Source of the DNA: Pseudomonas sp.
GTDB taxonomy: Bacteria > Pseudomonadota > Gammaproteobacteria > Pseudomonadales > Pseudomonadaceae
Assembly (NCBI GenBank): GCA_030654635.1
Contig: JAURXE010000423.1
Coordinates: 1 to 7,776, forward strand
Direction of reading: 5' to 3'
DNA length: 7,776 nt
The translations under genes and the position numbers were made by a program. The notes below the pieces were generated by a model that saw only the letters and a list, made by a program, of their open reading frames with translations, searched no databases and was not told the DNA's origin. Below are positions 1-6,780 of this stretch, in pieces. Numbering within the stretch: the stretch's first letter is position 1; every line of letters starts with the position of its first letter.

Positions 1-2256
1 AAACACGCGCAACTGGTGGAGTTTGCCAGCGTAATAGCCACCGACAACGGCATTCAACTGGCCAGCGTCAAAGCTGCCGACAGCGCCTACCCGCTGCGCG
101 GCCAGTTAAAAAGCGCGCCAGCCCTAGAGGCTCCCGACAGCAGCGGAGGCGGACCGCAACCAGGCGAGGCCTGGGTCGAGGCGCGCCTGCTGCTGGCCTT
201 GAACCTGAACATCGGCGATCAAGTTGAAGTGGGCAACAAGCCCCTGCGACTCACCCGAGTACTGACCTACGAACCGGATCGCGCGGGAGACTTTTACAGC
301 CTCAGCCCACGGCTGTTGATGCACCTAGATGACTTGGCCGCCACCGGCGTGATCCAGCCCGGCAGCCGGGTCAGCTACCGCGAGTTGTGGCGCGGCACGC
401 CTGAGCAACTCGCCAGTTATAGACATGCCATTGAGCCCGGCCTAAGCGCCCAGCAGAAACTGGAAGACCCGCGCAGCGGCAACCAGCAGATTGGCAGCGC
501 CCTAGGCCGCGCCGAACGCTACCTCAACCTGGCCAGCCTGGCCGCAGTATTGCTCGCCGGCGTTGCTGTGGCGCTGAGCGCCGCCCGTTTTGCCAGCCGG
601 CGCCTGGACGCCAGCGCCCTGCTGCGCTGCCTGGGCCTGTCGCGCCACGAAACCCTGGCCTTGTTCAGCCTGCAACTGGCGCTGCTCGGTTTGCTAGCCT
701 GCAGCCTAGGCGCCGCACTCGGCTGGCTGGCCCAGCACGGTTTGTTTTATCTGCTTCGCGGCTTGCTGCCGGCCAACGTGCCGCCCGGCAACCTGCTGCC
801 GGCACTGGCGGGCATGGCCTGTGGCCTCACCGCCCTGGCCGGTTTTGCCTTGCCGCCGTTGGCCGCACTAGGTCGGGTGCCGCCACTGCGGGTGTTGCGT
901 CGTGACTTGCTGCCGGTGCCGCCCAGTTCCTGGCTGGTGTATGGCGCCGCCCTGCTCGCCCTCGGCCTGATCATGTGGCGTTTGAGCCTAGATTTGCCCC
1001 TGACCCTGGCGTTGCTGGGCGGCGGACTGATCACCGCACTGCTGCTCGGCGGTGTGCTGCTGCTGAGTTTGCAGGCCTTACGCCGGCTGCTGAGCAATGC
1101 CAGCCTGCAATGGCGACTGGGCCTTGGCCAACTGCTGCGCCATCCGATGGCCGCCGCCGGGCAGAGCCTGGCCTTCGGCCTGATCCTGCTCAGCATGGCC
1201 TTGATCGCCCTACTGCGCGGCGAGCTGCTCAGCACCTGGCAAGCACAACTGCCGGCGCAAACCCCCAACCTGTTCGCCTTAAATGTGTTGCCGGCAGAGA
1301 AAGACGCCTTTATCGCCCGCCTGCAACAACTGTCGCCCACCCCTGCACTGCTCTACCCGGCATTGCCCGGTCGCTTGACCGCAATCAACGGCCAGCCCGT
1401 CAACGAATCCGTCAGCAAGGATGAGCGCGCCCTGAATCGCGACCTGAGTCTGTCGTGGAGCGCCGAGCTACCACCGGGCAATCGCCTGCTGGCTGGCGAG
1501 TGGTGGCCGAACGTGGCCAGCGGCCCAGCCAACACCAACAACCCGGACTTGCCAGGCGTCTCGGTCGAAGCGCAGCTGGCGAAAAAGCTGCAAATAAAGC
1601 TCGGCGATCGCCTGAGTTTTAGCATCGGCGCCGCTCAGCGGGATGCCCAGGTGCGCAGCTTGCGCGAGCTGCATTGGGACAGCTTGCAGCCCAATTTCTA
1701 CATGGTCTTCGAACCCGGCGCTCTGCAGGATCTACCCGTCACCTATCTGACCAGTTTTTACTTGCCGCCCCAACAGGAGCGGCAACTAATAGAGTTGGCC
1801 CGCGCCTTCCCGGCGGTGACCTTGCTGCAGGTGGATGTGTTGCTAGCGCAACTGCGCAACATCCTCGCGCAAGTAACCCTGGCGGTGGAATGGGTACTGC
1901 TGTTTGTCTTGGCCGCCGGCTTGAGCGTGCTGTTTGCCGGCCTGCAATCGACCCTCGATGAGCGCACCCGGCAAAGCGCCCTGCTGCGTGCCCTCGGGGC
2001 CGAACGTCGGCTACTCAACCAGGCCCGACTGCGCGAATTTGCCCTGCTCGGTGCCACCAGCGGGCTGATTGCCGCCATCGGCTGCGAGCTGGTCAGCGCG
2101 CTGCTGTACAACCTGGTGTTCAATATCGACTGGCATCCGCACCCCTGGTTGCTGCTGTTGCCGTTGCTCGGCGCCATGCTGGTGTCCGGCGCAGGTCTCT
2201 TGGGCACCCGCCGGGCGCTGAATGCCAGCCCCTTAACGGTGCTGCGCGACGGCTGA
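1..2256 (+). CDS. ybbP: FtsX-family ABC transporter permease, YbbP type (5' end cut off)
   Basis: The reading frame is open from base 1 (751 codons visible) and ends at TGA 2254-2256, so the true start lies left of the window; the GTG at 16 is only the first start-like codon. E. coli YbbP has about 800 residues, so roughly the first 50-90 are missing, including the first membrane helix. Counting from base 1, residues 1-170 are a periplasmic MacB-like core. A block of membrane helices lies at about 175-405, a second soluble region at about 410-630, and three more helices at about 633-735. Two FtsX coupling segments are visible, SALLRCLG-like (ALLRCLGLSR, near 206) and SALLRALGAERR (near 657), which in this family contact the ATPase. 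YbbP works with the ATPase YbbA, whose gene in E. coli sits beside tesA; both are probably just upstream, outside the window. The substrate is unknown, with lipid or lipoprotein handling only proposed. No frameshift is seen. Confidence 0.85.
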   Translation, partial: KHAQLVEFASVIATDNGIQLASVKAADSAYPLRGQLKSAPALEAPDSSGGGPQPGEAWVEARLLLALNLNIGDQVEVGNKPLRLTRVLTYEPDRAGDFYSLSPRLLMHLDDLAATGVIQPGSRVSYRELWRGTPEQLASYRHAIEPGLSAQQKLEDPRSGNQQIGSALGRAERYLNLASLAAVLLAGVAVALSAARFASRRLDASALLRCLGLSRHETLALFSLQLALLGLLACSLGAALGWLAQHGLFYLLRGLLPANVPPGNLLPALAGMACGLTALAGFALPPLAALGRVPPLRVLRRDLLPVPPSSWLVYGAALLALGLIMWRLSLDLPLTLALLGGGLITALLLGGVLLLSLQALRRLLSNASLQWRLGLGQLLRHPMAAAGQSLAFGLILLSMALIALLRGELLSTWQAQLPAQTPNLFALNVLPAEKDAFIARLQQLSPTPALLYPALPGRLTAINGQPVNESVSKDERALNRDLSLSWSAELPPGNRLLAGEWWPNVASGPANTNNPDLPGVSVEAQLAKKLQIKLGDRLSFSIGAAQRDAQVRSLRELHWDSLQPNFYMVFEPGALQDLPVTYLTSFYLPPQQERQLIELARAFPAVTLLQVDVLLAQLRNILAQVTLAVEWVLLFVLAAGLSVLFAGLQSTLDERTRQSALLRALGAERRLLNQARLREFALLGATSGLIAAIGCELVSALLYNLVFNIDWHPHPWLLLLPLLGAMLVSGAGLLGTRRALNASPLTVLRDG

Positions 2257-2292
2257 CGCAGGGCCGATTAGTGTTAGCTCAGCATGTTTATT

Positions 2293-2772
2293 TCACAGGG
2301 GATTTTCGTAGCTGAGCGCATTGATCCACCAGCACACTTCACCCTGCGGGGTCTGCACAATGGCTTCGTCACCGACCTCTTTCTTGAGTAAGGCACGCGC
2401 CATAGGCGAGTCGATTGAGATGTAATCCATTCGGCCATAGATCTCGTCGTAACCGACGATACGAAAACGTTTGATCTCGCCGGCGTCATTCTCAATCTCG
2501 ACCCAGGCCCCGAAAAAAACCCGCCCCTCCTGCTCAGGCGAATACTCAACGACTCGAATGTCCTCCAGGCGTTTACGCAGATAACGAATGCGCCGATCGA
2601 TCTCGCGCAGCAACTTTTTATTGTACTGATAGTCGGCGTTCTCGCTCCTATCGCCCAGCGCGGCGGCCCAAGAAACCTTTTGCGTAACCTCCGGGCGCTG
2701 CACTCGCCAAAGATAATCGAGCTCGTTCTTGAGGGTTGTATGACCCTCTTGGGTGATTATGCTGGTACTCAA
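2293..2772 (-). CDS. greB: Transcription elongation factor GreB
   Basis: The protein has 159 residues, close to E. coli GreB (158), and is similar along its whole length. GreB enters the secondary channel of stalled RNA polymerase and stimulates cleavage of backtracked RNA. The N-terminal coiled coil covers about residues 8-75. Its tip motif LGDRSENADYQYNKK carries Asp41 and Glu44, the acidic pair that coordinates the catalytic metal in Gre factors. The C-terminal FKBP-like domain covers about 80-156 and has the signatures VFFGAWVEIEN, FRIVGYDEI and ISIDSPMARALLKKEVGD. These separate GreB from GreA. The start is TTG at 2772-2770: an in-frame TAA lies four codons upstream (2784-2782), the N-terminus then aligns with E. 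coli GreB, and AAAGG sits 6 bases before it. The gene converges on ybbP and lies 45 bases downstream of the dsbS-type gene on the same strand. I see no clear terminator on either side. Confidence 0.95.
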   Translation of the reverse strand: MSTSIITQEGHTTLKNELDYLWRVQRPEVTQKVSWAAALGDRSENADYQYNKKLLREIDRRIRYLRKRLEDIRVVEYSPEQEGRVFFGAWVEIENDAGEIKRFRIVGYDEIYGRMDYISIDSPMARALLKKEVGDEAIVQTPQGEVCWWINALSYENPL

Positions 2773-2778
2773 ATAACA

Positions 2779-2783
2779 CCTTT
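2779..2783 (-). promoter_or_regulatory. Ribosome binding site of greB (supports TTG start)
   Basis: On the minus strand AAAGG ends 6 bases before the TTG start codon. It decides the start together with the in-frame TAA at 2784-2782, because no ATG or GTG in frame would keep the conserved N-terminus. Confidence 0.7.
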
Positions 2784-2817
2784 ATCGAGATTTGAAGCTC
2801 TAGCGGAACAGTTGCCG

Positions 2818-4152
2818 TTAGAGTGGGGGAAAACCAGTGTTTGTGATCACGACAAAGCTCACGCAGAGCCCATTGCCCGTGCTAACGAACTCAAGCTCGC
2901 CGCCACAGCGCTCGGCGATGGCGCTGACAATCGAAAGCCCAAGACCGCTGCCTTCACCGGCTGAGTTGCGCCAAAAGCGCTCGGTTAGGTGGGCTAGTTT
3001 ACCTGCAGCCACCCCAGGTCCCGAGTCTTGCACGCTAAAGCAAACTCTCTCCCCGCGAAATTGCACGCTCAGACTGACGACTGTACCCGGCGGGGTATGC
3101 CGCTGAGCGTTATCCAGCAGATTGCGCAACGCGGCAATCGCCAGGGTCGGCGGCATATTCAGCAAGCGCTGCGCGCTGGCATCGAGCAGGTGCAGTTCGA
3201 TGGGGGGCTTGCCTTGCTGCTGAGCATCGCCGATAGCTATCTGAGCCACTTGCTCAGCGCTGTATTGCAGGTTCTCGTCAAACGGCAGCCGGCCCTCCAC
3301 CCGCGCCAGCAGCAGCAACTGCTCCAGGGTCTGGTGCAGACGGTCGGCACCGGCTTCGGCGTTCGCCACTGCCTGGCGGGCGGTTTCACCCTCCGTCATG
3401 CCGGCCACCTGAAGGTGGGTTTTGATCGCCGTCAGCGGGCTGCGCAGTTCATGGGCGGCATCATCGGTCAGTCGGCGCTCGCGCTCGATCGTCTGGGCGA
3501 TGCGCTGAAACAGCTGATTCTGGGTGGCCACCAGTGGTTGCAACTCTTGCGGCAGGCCCTCGATCTGCAGCGGTTCGATGCTGTCGGCGCTGCGCTGGGC
3601 CAGCGCCTGGCGGATACGCCGTAAGGGCGCCAGCTCACGGCTAAGGCCAAACCAGAGCACCAGCAAGCTGCCCAGCAGGGCCAATAGAACCGGGGCCGCG
3701 GCGGCCAGCAGAATGGAGCGATTGAGGGTGTCGCGCTCGTCCAGACGATCCGCAGTAGTGATGCGCATATCACCTTCGATCAGCGTGAAGGTACGCCAGG
3801 TGATATCACCAATATTTCGCTCATGGAAACCCTTGTCTTGCACCCCCAGAGCACTGTTCGGTGCGGCTCGGCTGCTCGCAAGAATCTCACCGCGCACCGA
3901 ACTGATCTGACAAGCAATGCCTTCGGGTATGCCCAACCGCTCAGTGCTAAGCGGAGTGCCTGCATCCCCTGGCTGTGGTTTTGGCAGCTGCACCAGCAAT
4001 CCGGCAACCATGCGTGCCGAGGAAGCCAGTCGTTGATCGAGCGTAAACATCAGCTGGTTGCGCAAATCGAATAGCATCCACACCGCAGCCAACGACCAGA
4101 GCAGTACAAAAGCCGAACCAAGAATCAGAGTCAGGCGTAGACGCAAGCTCAT
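2818..4152 (-). CDS. dsbS: Sensor histidine kinase, QseC-like, DsbS type
   Basis: This 444-residue inner-membrane kinase is the partner of the response regulator encoded just upstream. In order: membrane helix about 8-28; periplasmic sensor about 29-146; helix about 147-170; HAMP-like linker about 170-222; dimerisation domain with phospho-acceptor His234 in DAAHELRSPL; ATP-binding domain about 330-438. The ATP domain shows the N box (Asn344, Asn348 in RNLLDNAQRH), the G1 box DSGPG at 376-380, the F box ERFWR at 391-395 and the G2 box GSGLGLSIV at 401-409, so it should be active. Cys81 (in GIACQIS) is the only cysteine in the sensor domain. In P. aeruginosa DsbS, as I recall the published work, Cys82 is critical for copper binding, which switches off phosphatase activity toward DsbR. 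The ATG overlaps the regulator's TGA in ATGA, implying translational coupling. By sequence alone it could be named a QseC relative; the neighbouring dsb operon makes DsbS the better name. Confidence 0.88.
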   Translation of the reverse strand: MSLRLRLTLILGSAFVLLWSLAAVWMLFDLRNQLMFTLDQRLASSARMVAGLLVQLPKPQPGDAGTPLSTERLGIPEGIACQISSVRGEILASSRAAPNSALGVQDKGFHERNIGDITWRTFTLIEGDMRITTADRLDERDTLNRSILLAAAAPVLLALLGSLLVLWFGLSRELAPLRRIRQALAQRSADSIEPLQIEGLPQELQPLVATQNQLFQRIAQTIERERRLTDDAAHELRSPLTAIKTHLQVAGMTEGETARQAVANAEAGADRLHQTLEQLLLLARVEGRLPFDENLQYSAEQVAQIAIGDAQQQGKPPIELHLLDASAQRLLNMPPTLAIAALRNLLDNAQRHTPPGTVVSLSVQFRGERVCFSVQDSGPGVAAGKLAHLTERFWRNSAGEGSGLGLSIVSAIAERCGGELEFVSTGNGLCVSFVVITNTGFPPL

Positions 4153-4844
4153 GGGGTGTTGCTCTCGGCTGGGGTGGCGCTATGCCCGGCGGGCCCTAGA
4201 CGGTAGCCCAGGCCACGTACTGTCTCGACAATGCCGTTACCCAGCTTGCGCCGCAGATGGTGGATATGCACGTTGAGGGCATTGCTTTCGACCTCGCCGT
4301 CGAGGCCGTAGACCGCATCCTTGAGCTGCTCGCCGCTGAGCACTCGACCTGGATTGTGTAACAGCGCCTGCAGCAATACCTGCTCGCGGCGCGACAGGTC
4401 GACCAACTGCTCATCCAGAAACGCTTGGCAGGCAGCGGGATCGTAGCGCAGTGAGCCGTGTTCGACCTGTGGGCTGGCCCGTCCGGCGGCGCGGCGCAGC
4501 AAGGCATGCAGGCGTGCGGCGAGTTCGCGCAGATCAAAGGGTTTAACCAAATAATCGTCAGCGCCATCCTGCAGGCCCGCCACTCGGTCGGCTACCGAGT
4601 CACGCGCGGTGAGCAGCAATACGGGCAAGCTCACGCCGCGCTGGCGCAGGCGACGCAGCAGGCTCAAGCCGTCTTCGTCCGGCAGGCCCAGATCCAGCAC
4701 CAGTGCATCGAACTGGACCGTGCGCAGCAGTGCCTCGGCTTCGGCAGCTGTCGCTGCGTGCATCACGCAAAAGCCCTGGGCGGTGAGCCCCGCCACAACG
4801 CCGCTGGCAATCAAGGCATTGTCTTCAGTCAATAATATGTACAT
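4149..4844 (-). CDS. dsbR: OmpR/PhoB-family response regulator, QseB/PmrA-like, DsbR type
   Basis: This 231-residue protein is a transcription regulator. The receiver domain (about 1-118) has the acidic pair Glu7/Asp8, phospho-acceptor Asp51 in VLDLGLPDEDG, Thr79 and Lys101 (VKPFD). The winged-helix DNA-binding domain (about 128-217) has the family segment SNALNVHIHHLRRKLG and the closing ETVRGLGYRL. All residues for phosphotransfer are present. It is the first gene of the leftward pair with the kinase and is divergent from the dsbDEG operon. Its P. aeruginosa counterpart is reported to activate dsbDEG and dsbB through TTA-N8-TTAA; such a site is present at 4956-4970. The QseB/PmrA subgroup binds hexamer direct repeats with a 5-base spacer, which fits both boxes found here. 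The ATG at 4844 gives the expected N-terminus for the fold (MYILLTED), though its Shine-Dalgarno is weak. The function comes from family likeness plus context. Confidence 0.9.
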   Translation of the reverse strand: MYILLTEDNALIASGVVAGLTAQGFCVMHAATAAEAEALLRTVQFDALVLDLGLPDEDGLSLLRRLRQRGVSLPVLLLTARDSVADRVAGLQDGADDYLVKPFDLRELAARLHALLRRAAGRASPQVEHGSLRYDPAACQAFLDEQLVDLSRREQVLLQALLHNPGRVLSGEQLKDAVYGLDGEVESNALNVHIHHLRRKLGNGIVETVRGLGYRLGPAGHSATPAESNTP

Positions 4845-4869
4845 GGAGCCAGTCCGTGGTGAAGGTTGC

Positions 4870-4875
4870 AGTATC
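4870..4875 (-). promoter_or_regulatory. Candidate -10 element of the dsbRS promoter
   Basis: The minus-strand sequence GATACT matches 4 of 6 bases of TATAAT and begins 10 bases after the end of the minus-strand DsbR-like box. It would give transcription start near 4863 and a leader of only about 20 bases before the dsbR ATG. Confidence 0.4.
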
Positions 4876-4885
4876 CGCTAGCAGG

Positions 4886-4902
4886 ATTAAGCCGACGTTA
4901 TC
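4886..4902 (-). promoter_or_regulatory. Second, imperfect DsbR box facing dsbRS
   Basis: Read on the minus strand this is GATAAC-GTCGG-CTTAAT, the same hexamer / 5-base spacer / hexamer layout as the dsbD box. Against TTA-N8-TTAA it reads ATA-N8-TTAA, one mismatch. It lies 41 bases before the dsbR start codon, so it may give positive autoregulation of dsbRS. This is inferred from sequence; I recall no report of autoregulation at this position. Confidence 0.6.
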
Positions 4903-4954
4903 TCCGGGCAAGAAATGATAACCGGCGCCGGCAGTTTGCGCCGATTGGCCTTCC

Positions 4955-4971
4955 GTTAATCCTGACTTAAC
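4955..4971 (+). promoter_or_regulatory. DsbR-binding box of the dsbDEG promoter
   Basis: The sequence is GTTAAT-CCTGA-CTTAAC, two hexamers in direct repeat with 11-base period. Bases 4956-4970 fit the reported DsbR consensus TTA-N8-TTAA with no mismatch. It also resembles the PmrA box YTTAAK-N5-YTTAAK known for this regulator subgroup. It lies 49 bases before the dsbD start codon, and its second half ends 10 bases before a -10-like hexamer. That is the usual place for an OmpR-family activator that substitutes for a poor -35. The match and spacing are direct observations; binding is inferred. Confidence 0.82.
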
Positions 4972-4981
4972 CGCCAACTGC

Positions 4982-4987
4982 GATGCT
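4982..4987 (+). promoter_or_regulatory. Candidate -10 element of the dsbDEG promoter
   Basis: GATGCT is a weak match to TATAAT. It is supported mainly by position: it starts 10 bases after the DsbR box, and a similar hexamer sits at the same distance from the box on the other strand. It would place transcription start near 4994 and give a leader of about 26 bases. No good -35 is present at normal spacing, as expected for an activator-dependent promoter. Confidence 0.4.
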
Positions 4988-5019
4988 CTGCGCCTCGACA
5001 TTCACAGACGTGGTTATGC

Positions 5020-6780
5020 ATGCGGACGTTCCTGCTTTTTTCTTTGATGTGGGCCTGGTTACTGCAGCCGGCACAGGCCGCCAGCCTTTCAGCCAATCCA
5101 CTGCTGGTGGGCAACGCCCAGCAGGCTGAGTTCCTATCAGTTGAGCAGGCGTTTGACCTGATTATCGAGCCGCAGGCCAATGGTGAAACCCTGCTGCGCT
5201 GGGACATCGCACCCGGCTACTACCTCTACCAGCATCGATTGCAGTTCAGCGGCCTGCCGGCCGGGGTTGAGCCTGAGCTGCCAGCGGGGCTGCCCTATAA
5301 AGATGAGTTCTTCGGCGATTCGCAGATTTATCGCGAGCGCCTCGAGGTTCTCCTGCCCGCCGGCGACACCAGCAACGTGCAGGTTAGCTGGCAAGGCTGC
5401 GCCGATGCGGGGCTCTGCTATCCGCCACAGACCCGGCAGTTAGATCTGTCTGGGGCCGGCTTGCTGACCGCACAGGACGCGACGCTGGCTGAGGATGAAG
5501 CCCTTGTCGGCGGCCTGCAAAAGCAAACCTTGGCCTTGAGCCTGCTGCTGTTCTTCGGCCTGGGGCTGTTGCTGGCCCTTGCCCCCTGCTCGCTGCCGAT
5601 GCTGCCGATTCTCTCCGGCATTGTGGTGGGCAGCGGGGCCTCGCCGCGCCGCGGGCTGGCACTGGCGTCGGCCTATGTAATCAGCATGGCGCTGGTCTAT
5701 GCCGCGCTGGGCGTGGTCGCCGCACTGATGGGCGCCAACCTGCAAGGCCTGCTGCAGCAACCCTGGTTGCTGGCCAGCTTCGCCGCGCTGTTTGTGCTGC
5801 TGGCCTTGCCGATGTTCGGCTTGTTTGAGTTGCAGTTGCCGGCGGCCCTGCGTGACCGCCTGGAAAACGCCGGGCGCAAGCAGCAAGGCGGCAGTCTGGT
5901 CGGTGCCAGCATGCTCGGCTTGTTTTCCGGCCTGTTGGTCGGGCCGTGCATGACCGCACCACTGGCCGCAGCATTACTGTTTATCGCGCAAAGTGGCGAT
6001 GCGTTGCACGGCGGCCTGGTGTTGTTTGCCCTGGGCCTGGGTATCGGTACGCCGCTGGTGTTGCTGGTCACCCTCGGCAATCGCTTCCTGCCGAAGCCCG
6101 GCGCGTGGATGAATCGAGTCAAGGTGGTATTCGGCTTCCTCTTCCTAGTCACGGCGCTGCTGGTGATCCGGCCGCTGCTGGCTGAACCGATCTGGCTCGG
6201 CCTATGGGGTGCACTGCTGATTCTGCTGGCCAGTGCCCTGCTGCAACTGGCGCGTCAGGTGCCGCAGCACGCCAGCTTGAGCAAGGCTGCGGGCGCACTA
6301 CTGGGGCTCTGGGGGATGGCGATGCTGTTGGGCGCCGCCGGTGGCGCCGACGACCCTCTGCAGCCGCTCAAGGTGTATGCCGGCACCAGCGTTGCCGCTG
6401 CGCCGAGCGAACAGCACTTTATCGACCTGAACGAACCGGCCGCGCTGGAGCGCGAGCTGGCCGCAGCCAAGGCTCAAGGGCAGTGGGTGCTGGTTGATTA
6501 CTACGCGGACTGGTGTGTGTCCTGCAAAATCATGGAGAAAACCGTGTTTGCTAACCCTGCAGTACAGGCCAGTCTGCAAGACGTGCGCGTGCTACGCCCC
6601 GACGTGACCGAAAGCAACGCGGCGAGCCGGGCGTTGCTCAACCGTTTTCAGGTACTCGGCCCACCGACCCTCCTGTGGATCGGCCCGAACGGTGAGGAGC
6701 GCCGCTCGCAACGCATCACTGGCGCGGTGGATGCCGAGCAGTTTCTACAGATATGGACCAACACCCAGGAGCGTGGTTAA
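5020..6780 (+). CDS. dsbD: Thiol:disulfide interchange protein DsbD
   Basis: This 586-residue protein (E. coli DsbD has 565) carries electrons from cytoplasmic thioredoxin across the inner membrane to periplasmic thiol proteins. A signal peptide precedes the likely cleavage after AQA at residue 20. The periplasmic alpha domain (about 30-150) has the family segments PGYYLY and KDEFFGD and redox Cys127/Cys133 in CADAGLC. The membrane domain has about eight helices (about 171-440), with paired Cys190 in APCSLPMLP and Cys310 in VGPCMTAP. The C-terminal thioredoxin-like gamma domain (about 465-586) has Cys499/Cys502 in WCVSCK and the cis-proline segment GPPTLLW. All six catalytic cysteines are therefore present. 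It is the first gene of the operon and overlaps the next by one base. The ATG at 5020 has only a weak Shine-Dalgarno but gives the proper signal peptide. It corresponds in context to the second DsbD (PA2478) of P. aeruginosa, so the genome probably has another dsbD elsewhere. Confidence 0.95.
   Translation: MRTFLLFSLMWAWLLQPAQAASLSANPLLVGNAQQAEFLSVEQAFDLIIEPQANGETLLRWDIAPGYYLYQHRLQFSGLPAGVEPELPAGLPYKDEFFGDSQIYRERLEVLLPAGDTSNVQVSWQGCADAGLCYPPQTRQLDLSGAGLLTAQDATLAEDEALVGGLQKQTLALSLLLFFGLGLLLALAPCSLPMLPILSGIVVGSGASPRRGLALASAYVISMALVYAALGVVAALMGANLQGLLQQPWLLASFAALFVLLALPMFGLFELQLPAALRDRLENAGRKQQGGSLVGASMLGLFSGLLVGPCMTAPLAAALLFIAQSGDALHGGLVLFALGLGIGTPLVLLVTLGNRFLPKPGAWMNRVKVVFGFLFLVTALLVIRPLLAEPIWLGLWGALLILLASALLQLARQVPQHASLSKAAGALLGLWGMAMLLGAAGGADDPLQPLKVYAGTSVAAAPSEQHFIDLNEPAALERELAAAKAQGQWVLVDYYADWCVSCKIMEKTVFANPAVQASLQDVRVLRPDVTESNAASRALLNRFQVLGPPTLLWIGPNGEERRSQRITGAVDAEQFLQIWTNTQERG
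6767..6771 (+). promoter_or_regulatory. Ribosome binding site of the dsbE-like gene
   Basis: AGGAG lies inside the end of dsbD, 8 bases before the ATG at 6780. It selects this start over an in-frame ATG at 6753, which lies further inside dsbD and lacks such a site. Confidence 0.75.

Larger units (their letters stand above)
4845..5019. promoter_or_regulatory. Divergent control region between dsbRS and dsbDEG
   Basis: This is the only sizeable non-coding stretch in the window (175 bases). From left to right it holds a leftward -10-like element (4870-4875), a leftward direct-repeat box (4886-4902), a perfect 10-base GC palindrome CCGGCGCCGG (4922-4931), a rightward direct-repeat box (4955-4971) and a rightward -10-like element (4982-4987). 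The two boxes share the inverted words CAGGATTAA (4882-4890) and TTAATCCTG (4956-4964). No small ORF or RNA hairpin of note was seen. Confidence 0.75.

Noticed and set aside
975..1424. A 149-codon plus-strand ORF inside the permease gene, in another frame
   Set aside because: Its product is low in hydrophobic order and resembles no family; such open shadow frames are common in GC-rich coding DNA. The permease frame has clear FtsX motifs.
2277..2317. Inverted words GCTCAGC (2277-2283) and GCTGAGC (2311-2317) as a terminator between ybbP and greB
   Set aside because: The loop is 27 bases, the right arm lies within greB, and there is no T-tract, so it does not look like an intrinsic terminator.
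3028..3624. A 198-codon plus-strand ORF opposite the sensor kinase gene
   Set aside because: It is the reverse-strand shadow of conserved HAMP and kinase sequence, with no ribosome site or recognisable domain.
5440..5886. A 148-codon minus-strand ORF opposite dsbD
   Set aside because: Its Gln/Ala/Arg-rich product mirrors Leu/Ala/Gly-rich membrane helices of DsbD; no independent support.
6753..6779. In-frame upstream ATG at 6753 as start of the dsbE-like gene
   Set aside because: It would extend 28 bases into dsbD without a ribosome site; ATG 6780 has AGGAG at 8-base spacing and the usual TAATG stop-start overlap.
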